A DNA stretch of 29,213 bases, from assembly GCF_000485595.1 (NCBI RefSeq), contig NW_014577478.1, positions 283,647 to 312,859 of the forward strand, written 5' to 3'. Of the stretch, positions 1-10,385 are shown piece after piece (the stretch's first letter is position 1; each line of letters starts with the position of its first letter). The stretch comes from Priapulus caudatus (Eukaryota; Priapulida; Priapulimorpha; Priapulimorphida; Priapulidae). A program made the translations under genes and the position numbers. The notes under the pieces are model-generated. The model was not told where the DNA came from. It saw nothing but the letters and a program-made list of their open reading frames with translations, and did not search any database.

Positions 1-185
1 AGATCGCCCCTCATCCTCTCCTCTCCTCTCTCTCTCCTCTCTCTTCCCTTCCCTTTCTTTCCACGCTTTCTCTCTACCGGGCTCTCTCTCACGCTCAGCG
101 CATCTTTCTGTCTCTTCGCTATCTTCACTCATCACGCTCTCTCGCTTCGGCTACTCTCTCTCACGCTCTGCATCCTCGCCTCTAG
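1..185. repeat. Degenerate CT-rich low-complexity flank
   Basis: The stretch is dominated by TCTC/CTTC with scattered GC-containing interruptions such as CACGCTC. It holds no credible coding frame. Similar CT-rich sequence resumes at 2319, directly after the foldback element, so 1-185 and 2319-2480 may be the two halves of one CT-rich tract split by the insertion. Confidence 0.7.
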
Positions 186-221
186 ATGATGGGCCGAGAT
201 GCACGGATATTTTTTATTATC

Positions 222-618
222 AAATTCATTTTATTTCAATTACATTTCAATTTCAAATTTCATTTTCATTCAAATTCATTTTCATTTTCATTTTCATTTT
301 CCATTTCCATTTCCAAATTTTTATTTATGTCTCGATTTTCATTTCAATTCTCATTCTCATTTTCATTTTCCAATTACTCATTTTCATTTTCATTCTCATT
401 CTCATTCCTCAATTTTCATTCTCATTCTCATTCTCATTTTCATTTTCATTCTCATTCTTCATTCTCATTTTCATTATTCATTCCATTCTCATTCTCATAT
501 TCATTTTCATTTTCATTCTCATTTTCATTCTCATTCTCCATTTTCATTTTCATTTCTCATTCTCATTCTCATTTCATTTTCATTTTCATTTCAAATTCAT
601 TTTTCATTCTTCATTCGC
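222..618 (+). repeat. CATTTT/CATTCT hexamer array, left arm of foldback element
   Basis: About 400 bp of six-base periodic sequence alternates TTTTCA and TTCTCA, with occasional AAATTC units towards the outer end. Two overlapping frames stay open across it, giving Phe/Ser/His-rich peptides. This is a consequence of a six-base period without stops and is not evidence of a protein. Confidence 0.9.
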
Positions 619-645
619 ACAATTCAATTGCGAATGACTCGCGGT

Positions 646-1140
646 GCCGCCTGAGATGGCTACGGATATTGTGGGGCGAGTTGCGACGTCACTTCCCCTT
701 AGTGGGAGTCAACAACGAGAACAAACGCCAAGTTGTTTTGGTTTATGATCGTAGACTAAGTGCGTTTCTGATGTATATTCCCAGTGAAAAACACACATTT
801 TACCTATTAATATATACATATAAATATCACTATAATTGCACATTCTTTGTTGTAAATGTCTCGTTAATTTTCATCTTCATCTTAAACGTTATTAGAGGCT
901 TCGGCTCTCGCTAATCACCGACATACGTACGACCGTACGTACTGACAACTCGCCCGTAGCGGTACTATAGCCCTTCGATTCGCTCGCGTCGCAAGGAAGG
1001 CGTGTGCTGAAGTAGGTCTATACTACAGTACGCAGCAATAGTCTTAATGTTTATTTGACCTAATAACTTTCACTTCAAACAGTTAAATACCACCGATCGC
1101 AACACAAGCCCGCCAGCCAGGTCGCCGATGCACCAGCATA
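646..1140 (+). repeat. Complex inner segment of left inverted-repeat arm
   Basis: This non-repetitive part of the left arm is recovered in reverse complement at about 1290-1778. It opens with GAGATGGCTACGGATAT, a near copy of the outer terminal block at 193-210, so the hexamer array is bracketed by direct repeats of the same motif. Similarity to the opposite arm is clear to about 1066 and weaker beyond. No gene is seen. Confidence 0.7.
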
Positions 1141-1289
1141 GCACAGTACAAGTTAGAAGTACTACTACTACTAACCTACTTACTACCTACTACACCTACT
1201 AGTACTACTACCCTACTATGCCTACTGTGTACGTACTACTACCTACTACTCCCTACTACTACTATACACTCTAACCTACTGTGTATCTG
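1141..1289. repeat. TAC/CTA-rich spacer of the foldback element
   Basis: Degenerate ACTACTACT / CCTACTACT trinucleotide-like repeats occupy the loop between the two arms. They are not symmetrical about the centre, so this is the unpaired spacer of the inverted repeat. No reading frame of interest. Confidence 0.8.
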
Positions 1290-1778
1290 TGGGGCATGCA
1301 GCAATGGCGTGCGACATTATGTGTTGGGCAATGCGCGTTGTTATTTCATACGGTGTTGAAGTGCATCTATTAGGTCAATCAAACATTAAGACTATTGCTG
1401 GTAACTGTATACTAGTCCTCTCACACGCCTTCCTGCCTGACGGAGCGATCGAAGGGCTATAGTACATAACGCACGTTTGTCAGTACGTACGTATACGTAT
1501 GTCCGTCTTACGAGAGCCGAACCCTCTGCTAATAACTTTAAGCAAATAAGATGAAAATAACAACATTTTACACAAAGAATATGCAATTATTATTGTGATA
1601 TTATATGTTATCATTAATAAGTAAAAATGTGTGTCTTTTTCATGGAATATTACATCAGAAAACCGCACTGTATCTACCGAATCATAAACCAAAACAACTG
1701 CGTTTGTTTCTCTTGTCTGACTCGCACTAAGGGGAAGTGACGTCCACCCGCCCCCACCATATCCGTAGCCATCTCGGC
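1290..1778 (-). repeat. Complex inner segment of right inverted-repeat arm
   Basis: This is the reverse complement of the left inner segment at 646-1140. It ends at 1759-1778 with the reverse complement of GCCGAGATGGCTACGGATAT. Open frames here run on into the hexamer array and are judged non-coding. Confidence 0.7.
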
Positions 1779-1804
1779 AAACCGCGAGTTCATCGCAAAT
1801 GACT

Positions 1805-2293
1805 TTTGGAATGAAAATGAAAATGAATTTGATAAATGAAAATGAAAATGAAAATGAGAATGAGAATGAAAATGGAAAATGAAAATGAGAATGAGAATGA
1901 AATGAAAATAAAATGAAAATGAAAATGAAAATGAAAAAATGAAAATGAAAAATGAGAATGAGAATGAGAATGAAATGAAATGAGAACGAGAAATGAAATC
2001 TGAAATGAAAATGAAATGAGAATGAGAATGAGAATGAAAATGAGAATGAGCCATGAGAATGAAAATGAAAATGAACCTGAGAATGAGAATGAGAATGAAA
2101 ATGCAAATGAGAGTATGAGAATGAAAATGAAAATGAAAAATGAGAATGAGAAGAGAATGAAAATGAAAATGAGAATGAAAATGAAAAGGAAAATGGAAAT
2201 GAAAAGAAAATGAAAAGAAAATGAATTTGGAATGAAAATTGATTGAAATGAAAAATGAATTTGAAAATAAAAATGAATTTGAAAAATAAAAAT
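1805..2293 (-). repeat. GAAAAT/GAGAAT hexamer array, right arm of foldback element
   Basis: The array is TGAAAA/TGAGAA six-base periodic sequence, the reverse complement of the left array, and somewhat longer (about 490 bp against 400 bp). It is bounded at both sides by copies of the ATCCGTAGCCAT motif (1761-1772 and 2295-2306). Peptides rich in Met-Arg-Met-Lys (plus strand) or Phe-His-Ser (minus strand) are repeat translations. Confidence 0.9.
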
Positions 2294-2318
2294 AATCCGT
2301 AGCCATGCCGGCACCATA

Positions 2319-2480
2319 CTCTAGCTCTCTTCTCTTTTCTTCGCTCTCACGCTCTCATCTTCGCACGCGTGCTCTCATCTGCTCTCCTCGCGTTGCTCCT
2401 CTCTGGCGCGCGCTGTCTCTCTCCCACGCTCGAATGGCTCTCTCCTCAAACGCTCTCTCTCTCTCAGCCTATACAAATCT
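2319..2480. repeat. CT-rich low-complexity flank, right of foldback element
   Basis: Interrupted CTCTCT with CACGCTC motifs, resembling bases 1-185. It begins with CTCTAG, the same six bases that precede the foldback element. Confidence 0.65.
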
Positions 2481-3360
2481 CTGGCTGAGATGGCTTTTCA
2501 CCTTAATTTACCCACATCCCAAAAACCTCTGTTTTGTCTACGTGAAGAAAGCAACCGAGTTCCGCGTATTTGCGACCCAAGCACGTGGAGACGGCCGTTG
2601 TATAACTGACTTTAGGAGACAAAACACAAGCAGCGAGAGAGTGGGAGAGAGAGCAGAGAGAGCGAGCGAGAGCGTGGGAGTGGCACTCAGGCCGAGTATT
2701 GACAAACGCCGGATGCACTAACGAAGAGAAAACATCCATTGTGTCGATGCAACCTCCCCTAATTTTGATCTTCGTTAGCGATGTGTAGAGTCTCGCTTTT
2801 TTACGCAATACGCTCACTATTATAGCAATGCGGCACTGAACATCGAGAGTGTTTCTCACTAAGCTTTAACCGACGCTAACCTTTCATATATTTCGACAAG
2901 CCAGCGCTTTTGAAGCAGCAGTCAAAATTTCCTAGGCGCCGCTTTCCTGTCGAAGACGAGCCCTAGTAAGAATCGCAGGGGTTTGACGGCAATGCCCGCA
3001 AGTCGTTGGAAATTCGTCATACGGAATCAGAAAAGTGTCTTAAATCGAAGCTAGAAGATAACAAAAAAATGAAACGGAATAAGAATAAGCTAAAAGAATA
3101 TATTGAGAATTAGCATGCCTCTATTTTTCAATCAGATGATTTGCAGCTAGCCACTGACGTATTTCCACGATGAAATTTGGTTAGGCCGCGCCCCGTATGG
3201 CTAACCAATCAGTTTCCCTCGCGGAGCTTAGTCCTTTACCCGCCATATACTTACAACTGATCATCTTATCATTGATTTCCCGTAGCTGTTGCAGGGAACA
3301 TGCGTAGGCTCAGGCGGATTTTAAGTCGCTGCGGGGGAAATTTCAATCACTCATTGTTGA
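2481..3360. other. Unique sequence, no recognised gene
   Basis: About 880 bp of complex sequence with a short GA-rich patch near 2630-2670. Open frames reach 138 aa (plus strand) and 118 aa (minus strand). Both overlap simple-repeat flanks, lack a recognisable domain, and begin or end inside low-complexity DNA, so I do not call them genes. Confidence 0.6.
3187..3222 (+). promoter_or_regulatory. Possible CCAAT-box / GC-box cluster
   Basis: GGCCGCGCCCC at about 3184-3194 is followed within 15 bases by AACCAATCAG (CCAAT at 3205-3209), a good match to the NF-Y type CCAAT box. No TATA element or downstream coding exon is seen, and the downstream DNA soon becomes a GA array. A chance match is quite possible. 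Confidence 0.2.
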
Positions 3361-3375
3361 CGCGCAAAGAGACAC

Positions 3376-3528
3376 GATAGAAAGAAAGACGAGAGAGAGG
3401 AGAGCTTAAAGAAGCAGCGAGAAGAAATAAAGAAAGAGGGACATGAGAGGGAAGGTAGAGAGAGATGTGTTAGTGAAGAGAGAGAAGAGTTTGGGGTAGA
3501 GAGAGAGAGAGAAGACGGAGAAGCGAGA

Positions 3529-3570
<42 letters not shown>

Positions 3571-3632
3571 TAAGAAGAAGCGAGAGAGAGAGAGAGAGAG
3601 AGAGAGAATAGAGAGAGAGAGAAGAGAGAGAG

Positions 3633-3663
<31 letters not shown>

Positions 3664-3869
3664 AGAGTAGAAGAGAGAGAGAGAAGAGAGAGTAAGAAGA
3701 GTAAGAGAGAGTAAGAGAGAGAGGAGAGAGAAGAGAAGGAAGAGAGAGAAGTAGAGAGAGAGAGAAGAGAGTAAGAGAGAGTAAGAGAGAGAAGAGAGAG
3801 CGAGAGAGAGAGAGAGAGAAAAAAAAGAGAAGCGCGAGAGAGAGAGAGAGAGAGAGAGAGACGAAATAG

Positions 3870-3901
<32 letters not shown>

Positions 3902-3903
3902 AG

Positions 3904-3946
<43 letters not shown>

Positions 3947-3958
3947 TGAAAATAGAGC

Positions 3959-3999
<41 letters not shown>

Positions 4000-4016
4000 G
4001 AGAGAGAGAGAAGAAG
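3376..4016. repeat. Long imperfect GA microsatellite
   Basis: About 640 bp of GAGAGA is interrupted by AGAAG, GTAAGAGAG and GCGAGAG variants. The minus strand is open for 237 codons as a Ser/Leu repeat peptide, which is the expected translation of CTCTCT and not a gene. It is a homopurine strand, so triplex (H-DNA) formation is possible. Confidence 0.95.
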
Positions 4017-4148
4017 CATCTGATATCCTCGCTGTTCTAACTGCAATTTACAAAAGGTACCCAATAAAATACGCGCGTCGGCTTCTAAAAACGCGTCTAA
4101 TTACGCGCGATCACAGGCTCCGCTACGTCTACGTGCATGTATCATGCA
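4017..4148. other. Short unique spacer
   Basis: Non-repetitive DNA between the GA and CAT arrays; nothing recognisable. Confidence 0.5.
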
Positions 4149-4236
4149 TGCATCATCATCATCATCATCATCAATCATGTCATCATCATCATCATCATCA
4201 TCATCATGACATCATCATCATCGTCATCATCATGCG
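4149..4236 (+). repeat. CAT/ATC trinucleotide microsatellite
   Basis: CATCATCAT runs are interrupted by CAATCATGT and CGTCATCATCATGCGTGT. They translate as Ile or Ser homopolymers in two frames, with no gene context. Confidence 0.9.
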
Positions 4237-4354
4237 TGTATCATCATGTGTGCACTGCATGTGTAGACCTTAATTCCGCGTTGCGTTTCGTGTGGATATT
4301 TGCCCAGTTAATGCGGTATGCGCTTGTGTGCGCCAATTGTGTCTGCTTGATTGC

Positions 4355-4455
4355 CTGTGCAAATGTGTGTGTGTGTGTGCATGCGTGCGTGCGTGTGTGG
4401 CGTAGCGAGCGTGGGAGCCTGTGTATAATGTGATATATATGCATGTGTGTGTGCG
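4355..4455 (+). repeat. GT-rich / alternating purine-pyrimidine tract
   Basis: GTGTGTGTGTGC and GCGTGCGTGCGTGTG motifs, followed by ATATATGCATGTGTGTGTGC. Alternating purine-pyrimidine composition is compatible with Z-DNA. Confidence 0.7.
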
Positions 4456-4907
4456 GCGCTGCGACCTACTTGCGTCCGTGCGTATTAAGTGGGTGCCGTA
4501 CGTACCCGTCTATAATAGGCGGCGTGCGCAGCGTGTAATGCGTCGCCCATTAATTTTAAATAGTTCGTATCGTCAAGTAGCACCGACGACAGCACTATAG
4601 TCCGAGGGATTCTTAATAGTTGTGTATCATAATAAGGGCGTCGGATATTAATGGGCTTGCAGCTGGAAATTTCATTTGATGTAATCCCTTGTTAGCTTAG
4701 CTGGCGCTCATATCAAACATTCAGTCGTCATTACTATCCAGTCATTCTCTTCGAAACCGTAGCGAGTCCTGAAATAGTGCGTGGCGCACGAAAGGCAGGA
4801 AAGAATAAGTGAAGGGAGAGCGATAGACTAAAATCACAGAAAAAAAGGCGATAGCGATAGAGATAAAGCGAGAGATGGATGTCTTGAAAGGAGAGATAGG
4901 CTAATAC
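4456..4907. other. Unique sequence, no gene seen
   Basis: About 450 bp of complex DNA grades into GATAG-rich sequence from about 4820. No open frame of substance, no RNA gene recognised. Confidence 0.5.
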
Positions 4908-4973
4908 ATACATAACATATAGATAGATAGGATAATAAATAGAAGATAGATACGATAGATAGATAGATAGAAT

Positions 4974-5006
<33 letters not shown>

Positions 5007-5118
5007 GATAGATAGAAATAGATAAGACTAGATGATAGAGTAGGATTAGGCATAGATATAATAGATAGCATAGATAGGATAGATAGATAGAAATAGATGG
5101 ATAAAGATAGATAATAGT

Positions 5119-5166
<48 letters not shown>

Positions 5167-5222
5167 TAGATAGATAGATAGATAGAAATAGTAGATAGAT
5201 AGAATAGATAGATAGACAAGAT
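4908..5222 (+). repeat. GATA tetranucleotide microsatellite
   Basis: GATAGATAGATA dominates, with interruptions such as GATAATAAATAG and GAAATAG. The two longest pure runs are near 4977-5007 and 5117-5166. Minus-strand Tyr-Leu-Ser-Ile repeat frames are artefacts of the array. Confidence 0.95.
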
Positions 5223-5225
5223 AAA

Positions 5226-5228
5226 AGC

Positions 5229-5290
<62 letters not shown>
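5226..5290 (+). repeat. GA microsatellite
   Basis: Nearly pure GAGAGA run of about 60 bp adjoining the GATA array, with one GAAGAG interruption. Confidence 0.95.
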
Positions 5291-5293
<3 letters not shown>

Positions 5294-8200
5294 AGCACAT
5301 CCACCCCACTCTCTGCATGTTTGTCAATCCTCGCTAATGTCTCGGTGATCTCGACTAATAAAAGAGCAAGGGCAGATTATGCGCATGGCATTGTGCACGC
5401 AGCTGCTTGTTATAGCCACTCTGCACTAAGCGCTATCATTGACTGAACGCTGGCAGCGCGCTCAGTGCATTATCTACACATAGGCAGCAGGTGGGACCCG
5501 GTGACGCAAACTCCACGACAGATGGCGCTCTCGGCTCTGGCTCAGTTCTACCAACTCCACAAGCTGATTTCCGTAAGATTTCTTACGCTTTTTTAACTAT
5601 AAGTTTACAAGCGACCCCGTTACTCCTGTCCTATGTAATACGGTGTGTACTTATAAAAGCGCAAGATATTAAAAATCCAACGGCAATTATATGAGATAAT
5701 TTCATAAAATAGTGATAGCAAAATAGTGCGCATTTACTACTTTTCAAATCATACGGGCTGTTTACTCTAAAACTAAGTTCACGTATTTATGCATGATTTT
5801 GATGAATTGACGAAAGTGGTGATTGATGGTGTTTGACGAGAAACTGTTTGGCCTTGTTTCGAATATATGAAAGGCCCGGCCGATGCATCGCACCGAGTGG
5901 AAAAATTAGGCATTTTTACGTCATTCATTACGTCAGTGGCATTTTTTACCGTACATTGAAGTTTCTCTTAAGTGATTACGTCCACGAATTTCTAGCACCA
6001 TCAAGTAGTACATTTGTGATGTTATTGTACAAAAATGAAAATGTATGTAAAATACAATTAGTGTTTCGTTTACTTTCATGCGCTTATAACCCTTCTTTAT
6101 ATGCCGCTAATTTGCCGGTGAAACAGAGAGACGCCAGTACTGAACAGTAACTGGGGGAGATAGTGTTAAGACAACAGAAATTACCAAATCGTTCTAGATT
6201 TTTGCAATATTTAAAGCCAACGTATAAAACATTTTTTATCAGGTGAGAAGTTTGAGGAATATATTTAGTAACGTTAGTTTCTTACTTTTAATGTAAAAAA
6301 TGGCAATTTTGTTTTTAGCAAATTTTAACCACAGAAAATTCGTGTGAACGTAGTCCCTGTTAAAATTAAAATAATCCGAAATCCCCTAAACGCGGCTACT
6401 CGATTTTTAGCACATGAACGTAGCTGTGTGTGTCACTCATGCCGCGCGCTTTATGCTATGGCTTAGCGGCCTCGAAATGGCATATCGGAGCAGGCACCTC
6501 GCTAACACGCTGTTTTTACATAAGCATTATGACATACGATGGGCGGTGTGGGAAGTTCTGCGATATACCGTAATTTCTCAGGCTTTAAAGTTCATGGAAC
6601 AGTTTACAAATTTAGTGTGTCATGTGTAGTCACGATTATGTCAAGTAAGTACTAACCTATATGTTTCAATACGTTCCTATTTGTCACACAGGCGGTCGAT
6701 CATTGTGAAAAAATTGTGTGAATAGTTTATTTTTATTGGATGTTCAAGTGCTGTGCTTTCATACAGTCTTGTACTCAATGCAGCGTGCGTCAAGAGCCAT
6801 AAACTCTACACAATTCCATCTCTGTTATTGTTAGCGCCTGAATGCGTTGATTTGACAGGAGGGGTGTATGTAGAGGTAGACATTTTCTTTGGGTTCCGAA
6901 AACACATTTCACTTGACAAGTTCATGGCCATTTTTCAATGAAGCTCTGGCATAATGTACCCCCAACATAAATCTCTTAGACTGACTGTCAAGAAGAATCA
7001 AAGGTCTGTATATTGCTCTTATTTAGCCGCCGATAGTTCTTATTTAGACAAAGACTTCATTGTTATTTCTAAAACTACAGACATCGCTGACCGCTTGTGA
7101 GACGCTCCGCTCGAATTGGCGCACGTCTCCACTGCGGACAGCGGTTCAAGCTTGAACATCCCGCGGTCGCGTGCCCAATATCGCGGAACTGCGCTCCTCA
7201 TCGCGCGCAGCTTGCCAGGACAACGCAAAGCTGTGCCACGCAATCTTGTATATGTCCCTTCTCGTAGATAAGGGGAGCATAAAGTAGCACTGCTCGAAAT
7301 GTTCACCGCGTTCTACAATATTTCACAAGTTTTCGTCTCTACTAAAAGGATTTTTAGGTCACTTTTGGTAATATTCGGCCTAGAAAACTATCTGACAGAG
7401 TACCGAAGTGTGACGTCGTTGTCAAGACAACGTACGGGCTGGTTCTAACACACCCGACTGGCTCCATAACATTAACTGCGTGAAAATGTTGTGGCGTACG
7501 TAAACACGGTGTTGTGCGCTAGCCAGACACGGTAAGCAATCGGTAGCAAGACGATCTTATCAATATTTAGTATTGGCAATAATTTTTTTTTCTTTGCTTT
7601 TTCTCTTCCATCCTTGAAAATCTATATAAAACTGCAATAATGACTCTCGAATGATGGTTACAACGGGTACAGAACACGCACGCCCAGTTTAAATGTTACC
7701 GAGCATATTGATTGTGTAAACCAGTAGAGTTCGTTGTCTGCACCGTGTACGTCACTTCATTCGGGTTACGTCTATTATACCATTAGGTGGTGGTTCTATA
7801 GATGCCTTAGAAAAACATGACAATAAGTTGGTCTTGTCGTGAATGTGGCATTTTGTCAGTAGCGTATAATACATAGGCATCCGACTATGGTCAGCAAGAC
7901 CAGCATCATCTCATTTAGATCAGGCATTCATGGCTTCATATCTAGCAAGGCATCGATCTAGCAAATCATTCTAGCAAGGCTGGAAATCAACATATGGCAG
8001 CTGGAAAAGTTTTCGAGTGAAGTGTGGCAGCCTTGAATTTGTAGTCGTTAGGCATGAATTAATATGTGTTGCTGTGTGCGCCCTAAACTCAGCAAGTATT
8101 TGTAAATTGATTTTGTGGCATGCTTATTCAGGCTGCTGCCTGTGGTACACCCTTTATTGTTATAGATGCTGCGAAACAGCTACATGCCGAAGGGTGAATA

Positions 8201-8390
8201 TGACAATTGTCAAGCGTACCACTGCTAAGCATAAATCAGCAGGGTATCGGGTGGTATCGGGTGGCACGCGGGTATCGAATAGGATCGAATGTTTCTGTGC
8301 GCAGAGCGGCATATGTTTCATAGGCGAAGGCAAGTTTCACAATGAGCGATGCCTAGGGCGCATGCCGCTTATATAAAAGCAATATGCGAG
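5291..8390. other. 3.1 kb of unique DNA, no recognised gene
   Basis: This is the longest repeat-free stretch. Open frames of 62-119 aa occur on both strands (for example 5833-6150 plus, 7040-7306 minus and 8017-8376 plus). None has a recognisable motif, and their starts are arbitrary. Small local features are a perfect 14-bp palindrome GTTCAAGCTTGAAC at 7144-7157, three TCTAGCAA copies at 7941, 7957 and 7970, and a GGTATCGGGT repeat near 8243-8263. It could be intron, intergenic spacer or a decayed transposon; I cannot tell which. Confidence 0.5.
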
Positions 8391-8395
8391 AGAAA

Positions 8396-8426
8396 TATAT
8401 ATATATATATATAGTATATATATAAA
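8396..8426. repeat. AT dinucleotide run
   Basis: ATATATAT with one GT interruption, sitting at the boundary between unique DNA and a GA-rich tract. Confidence 0.9.
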
Positions 8427-8433
8427 AATGTAA

Positions 8434-8636
8434 TAGCAGAGAAGAGAGGGAGATAATGAGGTCTGAGCAGAGAGGAGATAATGAGCGTATCTGAGAGAGA
8501 GGAGTAATGGAGCGTTCTGAGAGAGACGATAGTGAGAGAGATAGAAAAGAGAGAGAGAGAGAAGAAAGAAAGAAAGAAAAAGGAGAGAGAGAGGAGCAAT
8601 CACAGAAAGAGAACGAGAAGGGGGAAGGAGAGAGAT
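8434..8636 (+). repeat. Degenerate GA-rich tract
   Basis: GAGAGA runs are interrupted by GATAATGAGCG- and GAGTAATGGAGCG-type units, then GAAAGAAAGAAAG. Near-repeats of GAGATAATGAGNNNTCTGAG suggest a decayed longer period. Ser/Leu frames on the minus strand are artefacts. Confidence 0.85.
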
Positions 8637-9140
8637 CGTGGCATGTCATGAACGACGATTGACGTCCAGAAGCTATGGCCCTCACGTGACTCGTCGCTGT
8701 CAGACTGACCTACAGGCGGTGATGAGACGTAGACGAGGTTGCTACCCGACGCGATATTGCGAAAACGTGCCACGGGGCGGATATCCGAGGCTAGTCGTCG
8801 GCGCGTGTCGTTATAAAACATTAGTTACTATACGGTCGCACCACGCTAACATCTCTGTCTGCTTTGAAGAAAGAGGTAACAAAACATAAACGACTGGCTG
8901 GGCAGGGATCCAAATGCGTCTGAAAGAGGAAGGGAGAAAAGAAAGAGGGTAGCTGGTGAATGGAGGGAAGGGGGGGTGAAAGGAGAAAAGGTAGGGCATT
9001 TATGTATAAATCCCCGGTCGAAGAGGAAAGAGGTAGCATAAATGACATGGTAGGTGGCGACGTGCGTTGAGCGGGACGTCATAAAAAAACACACCAGGCC
9101 CCACGTATTTAATGGCGGCAAAGCTTCGTTTTTGCTTCCG
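8637..9140. other. Unique sequence between GA and CCT tracts
   Basis: About 500 bp with purine-rich patches (about 8930-9000). Small frames on both strands overlap one another and show no domain. TATAAA at about 9004-9009 stands alone and is not interpreted. Confidence 0.5.
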
Positions 9141-9910
9141 CCTGCCTCGTCCCTCCCTCCTCCTCCTCCTCCTCCTCCTCCTACCTCCTCTTTCTCCCCC
9201 TCTTATTCCTCCTCCTCCGCCTCCTGCCGCCTTTTCCTGCCTCCCTTCTCCTCCTCCTCCCCCTCCTCCCCTCTCTCCTCCATCTTCCTCCCCTTCGCCT
9301 CCCTCCTCCTCTTCCTCCCCTCCTGCCTCCTCTCATTTTCCTCTTCCTCCTCCTCCTCCTCCTCCTCCTCCTCTTTCTCCTCTCCTCCCCTTCGGCACTC
9401 CTCCTCACTCTTCTCTGGCTTCCCTTCCTCTGCTTCTCCTCTTCCTGCCTCCTGGCTGCCTCTCCTCTCTTCCTCCTCCTCCTCCTCTGGCCTCCTTACT
9501 CCGCCGCCGCCTCATCCGCCTCCTTCCGCTTTCTCCTGCCCCTCCTCCCTCCCCTCGCTGCTTCCGCTCCTCCTCCTCCGCCTCCGTGCCCAGCCTCCTG
9601 GCTCCGCCTCCTCCTCCCCACCTTACTTCTGGGCCTTCTCGTCTTCCTCTTCCTCTTTGTCTGTTCTTCCTTCTCCTCCTCCTCCTCTCCTCCGGCCTGC
9701 CTCCTCCTCATCCCCTCTCTCCCTCTTTCCGCTTCTTTGCGCTCTTCTCCTTTCTCCTTCTCTCCTCCTTCTCCTGCTCGCCTCTCCTCCTCCTGCCTGC
9801 CTCCTCCCGCCTGCCTCTCCTCTTCATCCTTCTCCTTCTGCCTTCTCCTTCTCCTCTTCGCTTCTCGCTCCGCTTCGCTCCTCCTCCTCACTCCTCCTCC
9901 TCCTCCCTGC

Positions 9911-9954
<44 letters not shown>

Positions 9955-10007
9955 CTCCTCCTCCTCCTCCTCCTCCTCCTCCTCCTCCTCCTGCTGCTGC
10001 TGCTGCT
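9141..10007 (+). repeat. Polypyrimidine CCT/CT tract ending in CTG repeat
   Basis: About 770 bp of imperfect CCT/CTT/CTC pyrimidine-rich repeats, punctuated by CTGCCTCC and GGCTCC, is followed by pure CT (9914-9950), pure CCT (9951-9992) and CTG (about 9991-10007). Frames of up to 321 aa on the plus strand read Pro/Ser/Leu repeats, and the minus strand reads Arg/Glu/Gly. They are repeat translations: amino-acid content follows the dinucleotide and trinucleotide period in every frame. Such a strand-asymmetric tract can form intramolecular triplex DNA. Confidence 0.95.
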
Positions 10008-10385
10008 AACATCCGGTGATGATTCATATAGCGGCGTCTGTGAATATCTCCCGGCCTGTCGGATCTGATCTGAGTCCGGTTTGGATGCTCTCAATTCGCC
10101 CGTATTTCACTCGACAATCAGTCGATGTTTTCCCTTGTACTTAGCTCAACGTGAAAAACGAATTAAAGGGGAAGTCTACAATACATTGTGACGTCACGGC
10201 GCTGCCAGCAACCGTGCTGGTGGTCCGTCAACTGCATACTCAAGCTATTGTCGAGCGCTCAGATCGCCCCGGGAAGCAATCAACTATGCAAATCTGACCG
10301 TTCTATAGAGGTTGTATGCAGATGGAGCTCGCGGGGGTGGAATTAGATTATCAGGAAGGAGCTAGGCGGAAGCCTCCCGTTCTAT
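10008..10385. other. Unique spacer with perfect TGACGTCA
   Basis: Complex DNA without a coding frame. An eight-base CRE-like palindrome TGACGTCA lies at 10189-10196. In isolation it says little. Confidence 0.5.

Larger units (their letters stand above)
186..2318. mobile_element. Foldback-type long inverted-repeat element, non-autonomous
   Basis: The left arm (about 186-1140) matches the reverse complement of the right arm (about 1290-2318). Matching landmarks, in order from the outside in, are: a terminal block near GCCGAGATG(GCT)ACGGAT; a hexamer array; a second copy of the terminal block; a segment with ACGTCACTTCCCCTTAGTG; TTGTTTTGGTTTATGAT; GGTTCGGCTCTCG-like sequence; ACTATAGCCCTTCGAT; GGAAGGCGTGTG; and AGCAATAGTCTTAATGTTT. 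The arms differ by many small substitutions and indels. CTCTAG lies immediately outside both ends (180-185 and 2319-2324), a possible target-site duplication. No transposase or other coding frame is present; the open frames are translations of the hexamer array. The architecture resembles foldback elements, or TIR elements with subrepeats in the arms, but I cannot assign a family. A plain segmental inverted duplication is the alternative. Confidence 0.7.

Noticed and set aside
186-914. Phe/Ser/His-rich 242-aa open frame
   Set aside because: It translates a six-base-period array without stops and then runs into foldback-arm DNA. The opposite arm gives equally long frames on the other strand.
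3351-4064. Minus-strand 237-aa Ser/Leu frame
   Set aside because: Pure translation of a CT dinucleotide repeat; no flanking complex coding sequence.
6645-6691. Mini-intron with GTAAGT, TACTAAC and CACACAG
   Set aside because: The TACTAAC overlaps the donor, leaving no workable distance to a branch point, and no coding frame joins across it.
7040-7306. Minus-strand 88-aa frame of mixed composition
   Set aside because: It has no recognised motif and no splice-site support; frames of this length are expected by chance in a GC-moderate stretch.
9054-10068. Pro/Ser/Leu frames of 318-321 aa resembling an extensin-like or proline-rich protein
   Set aside because: Two overlapping frames are both open because the DNA is CCT/CT repeat; composition follows the repeat in each frame.
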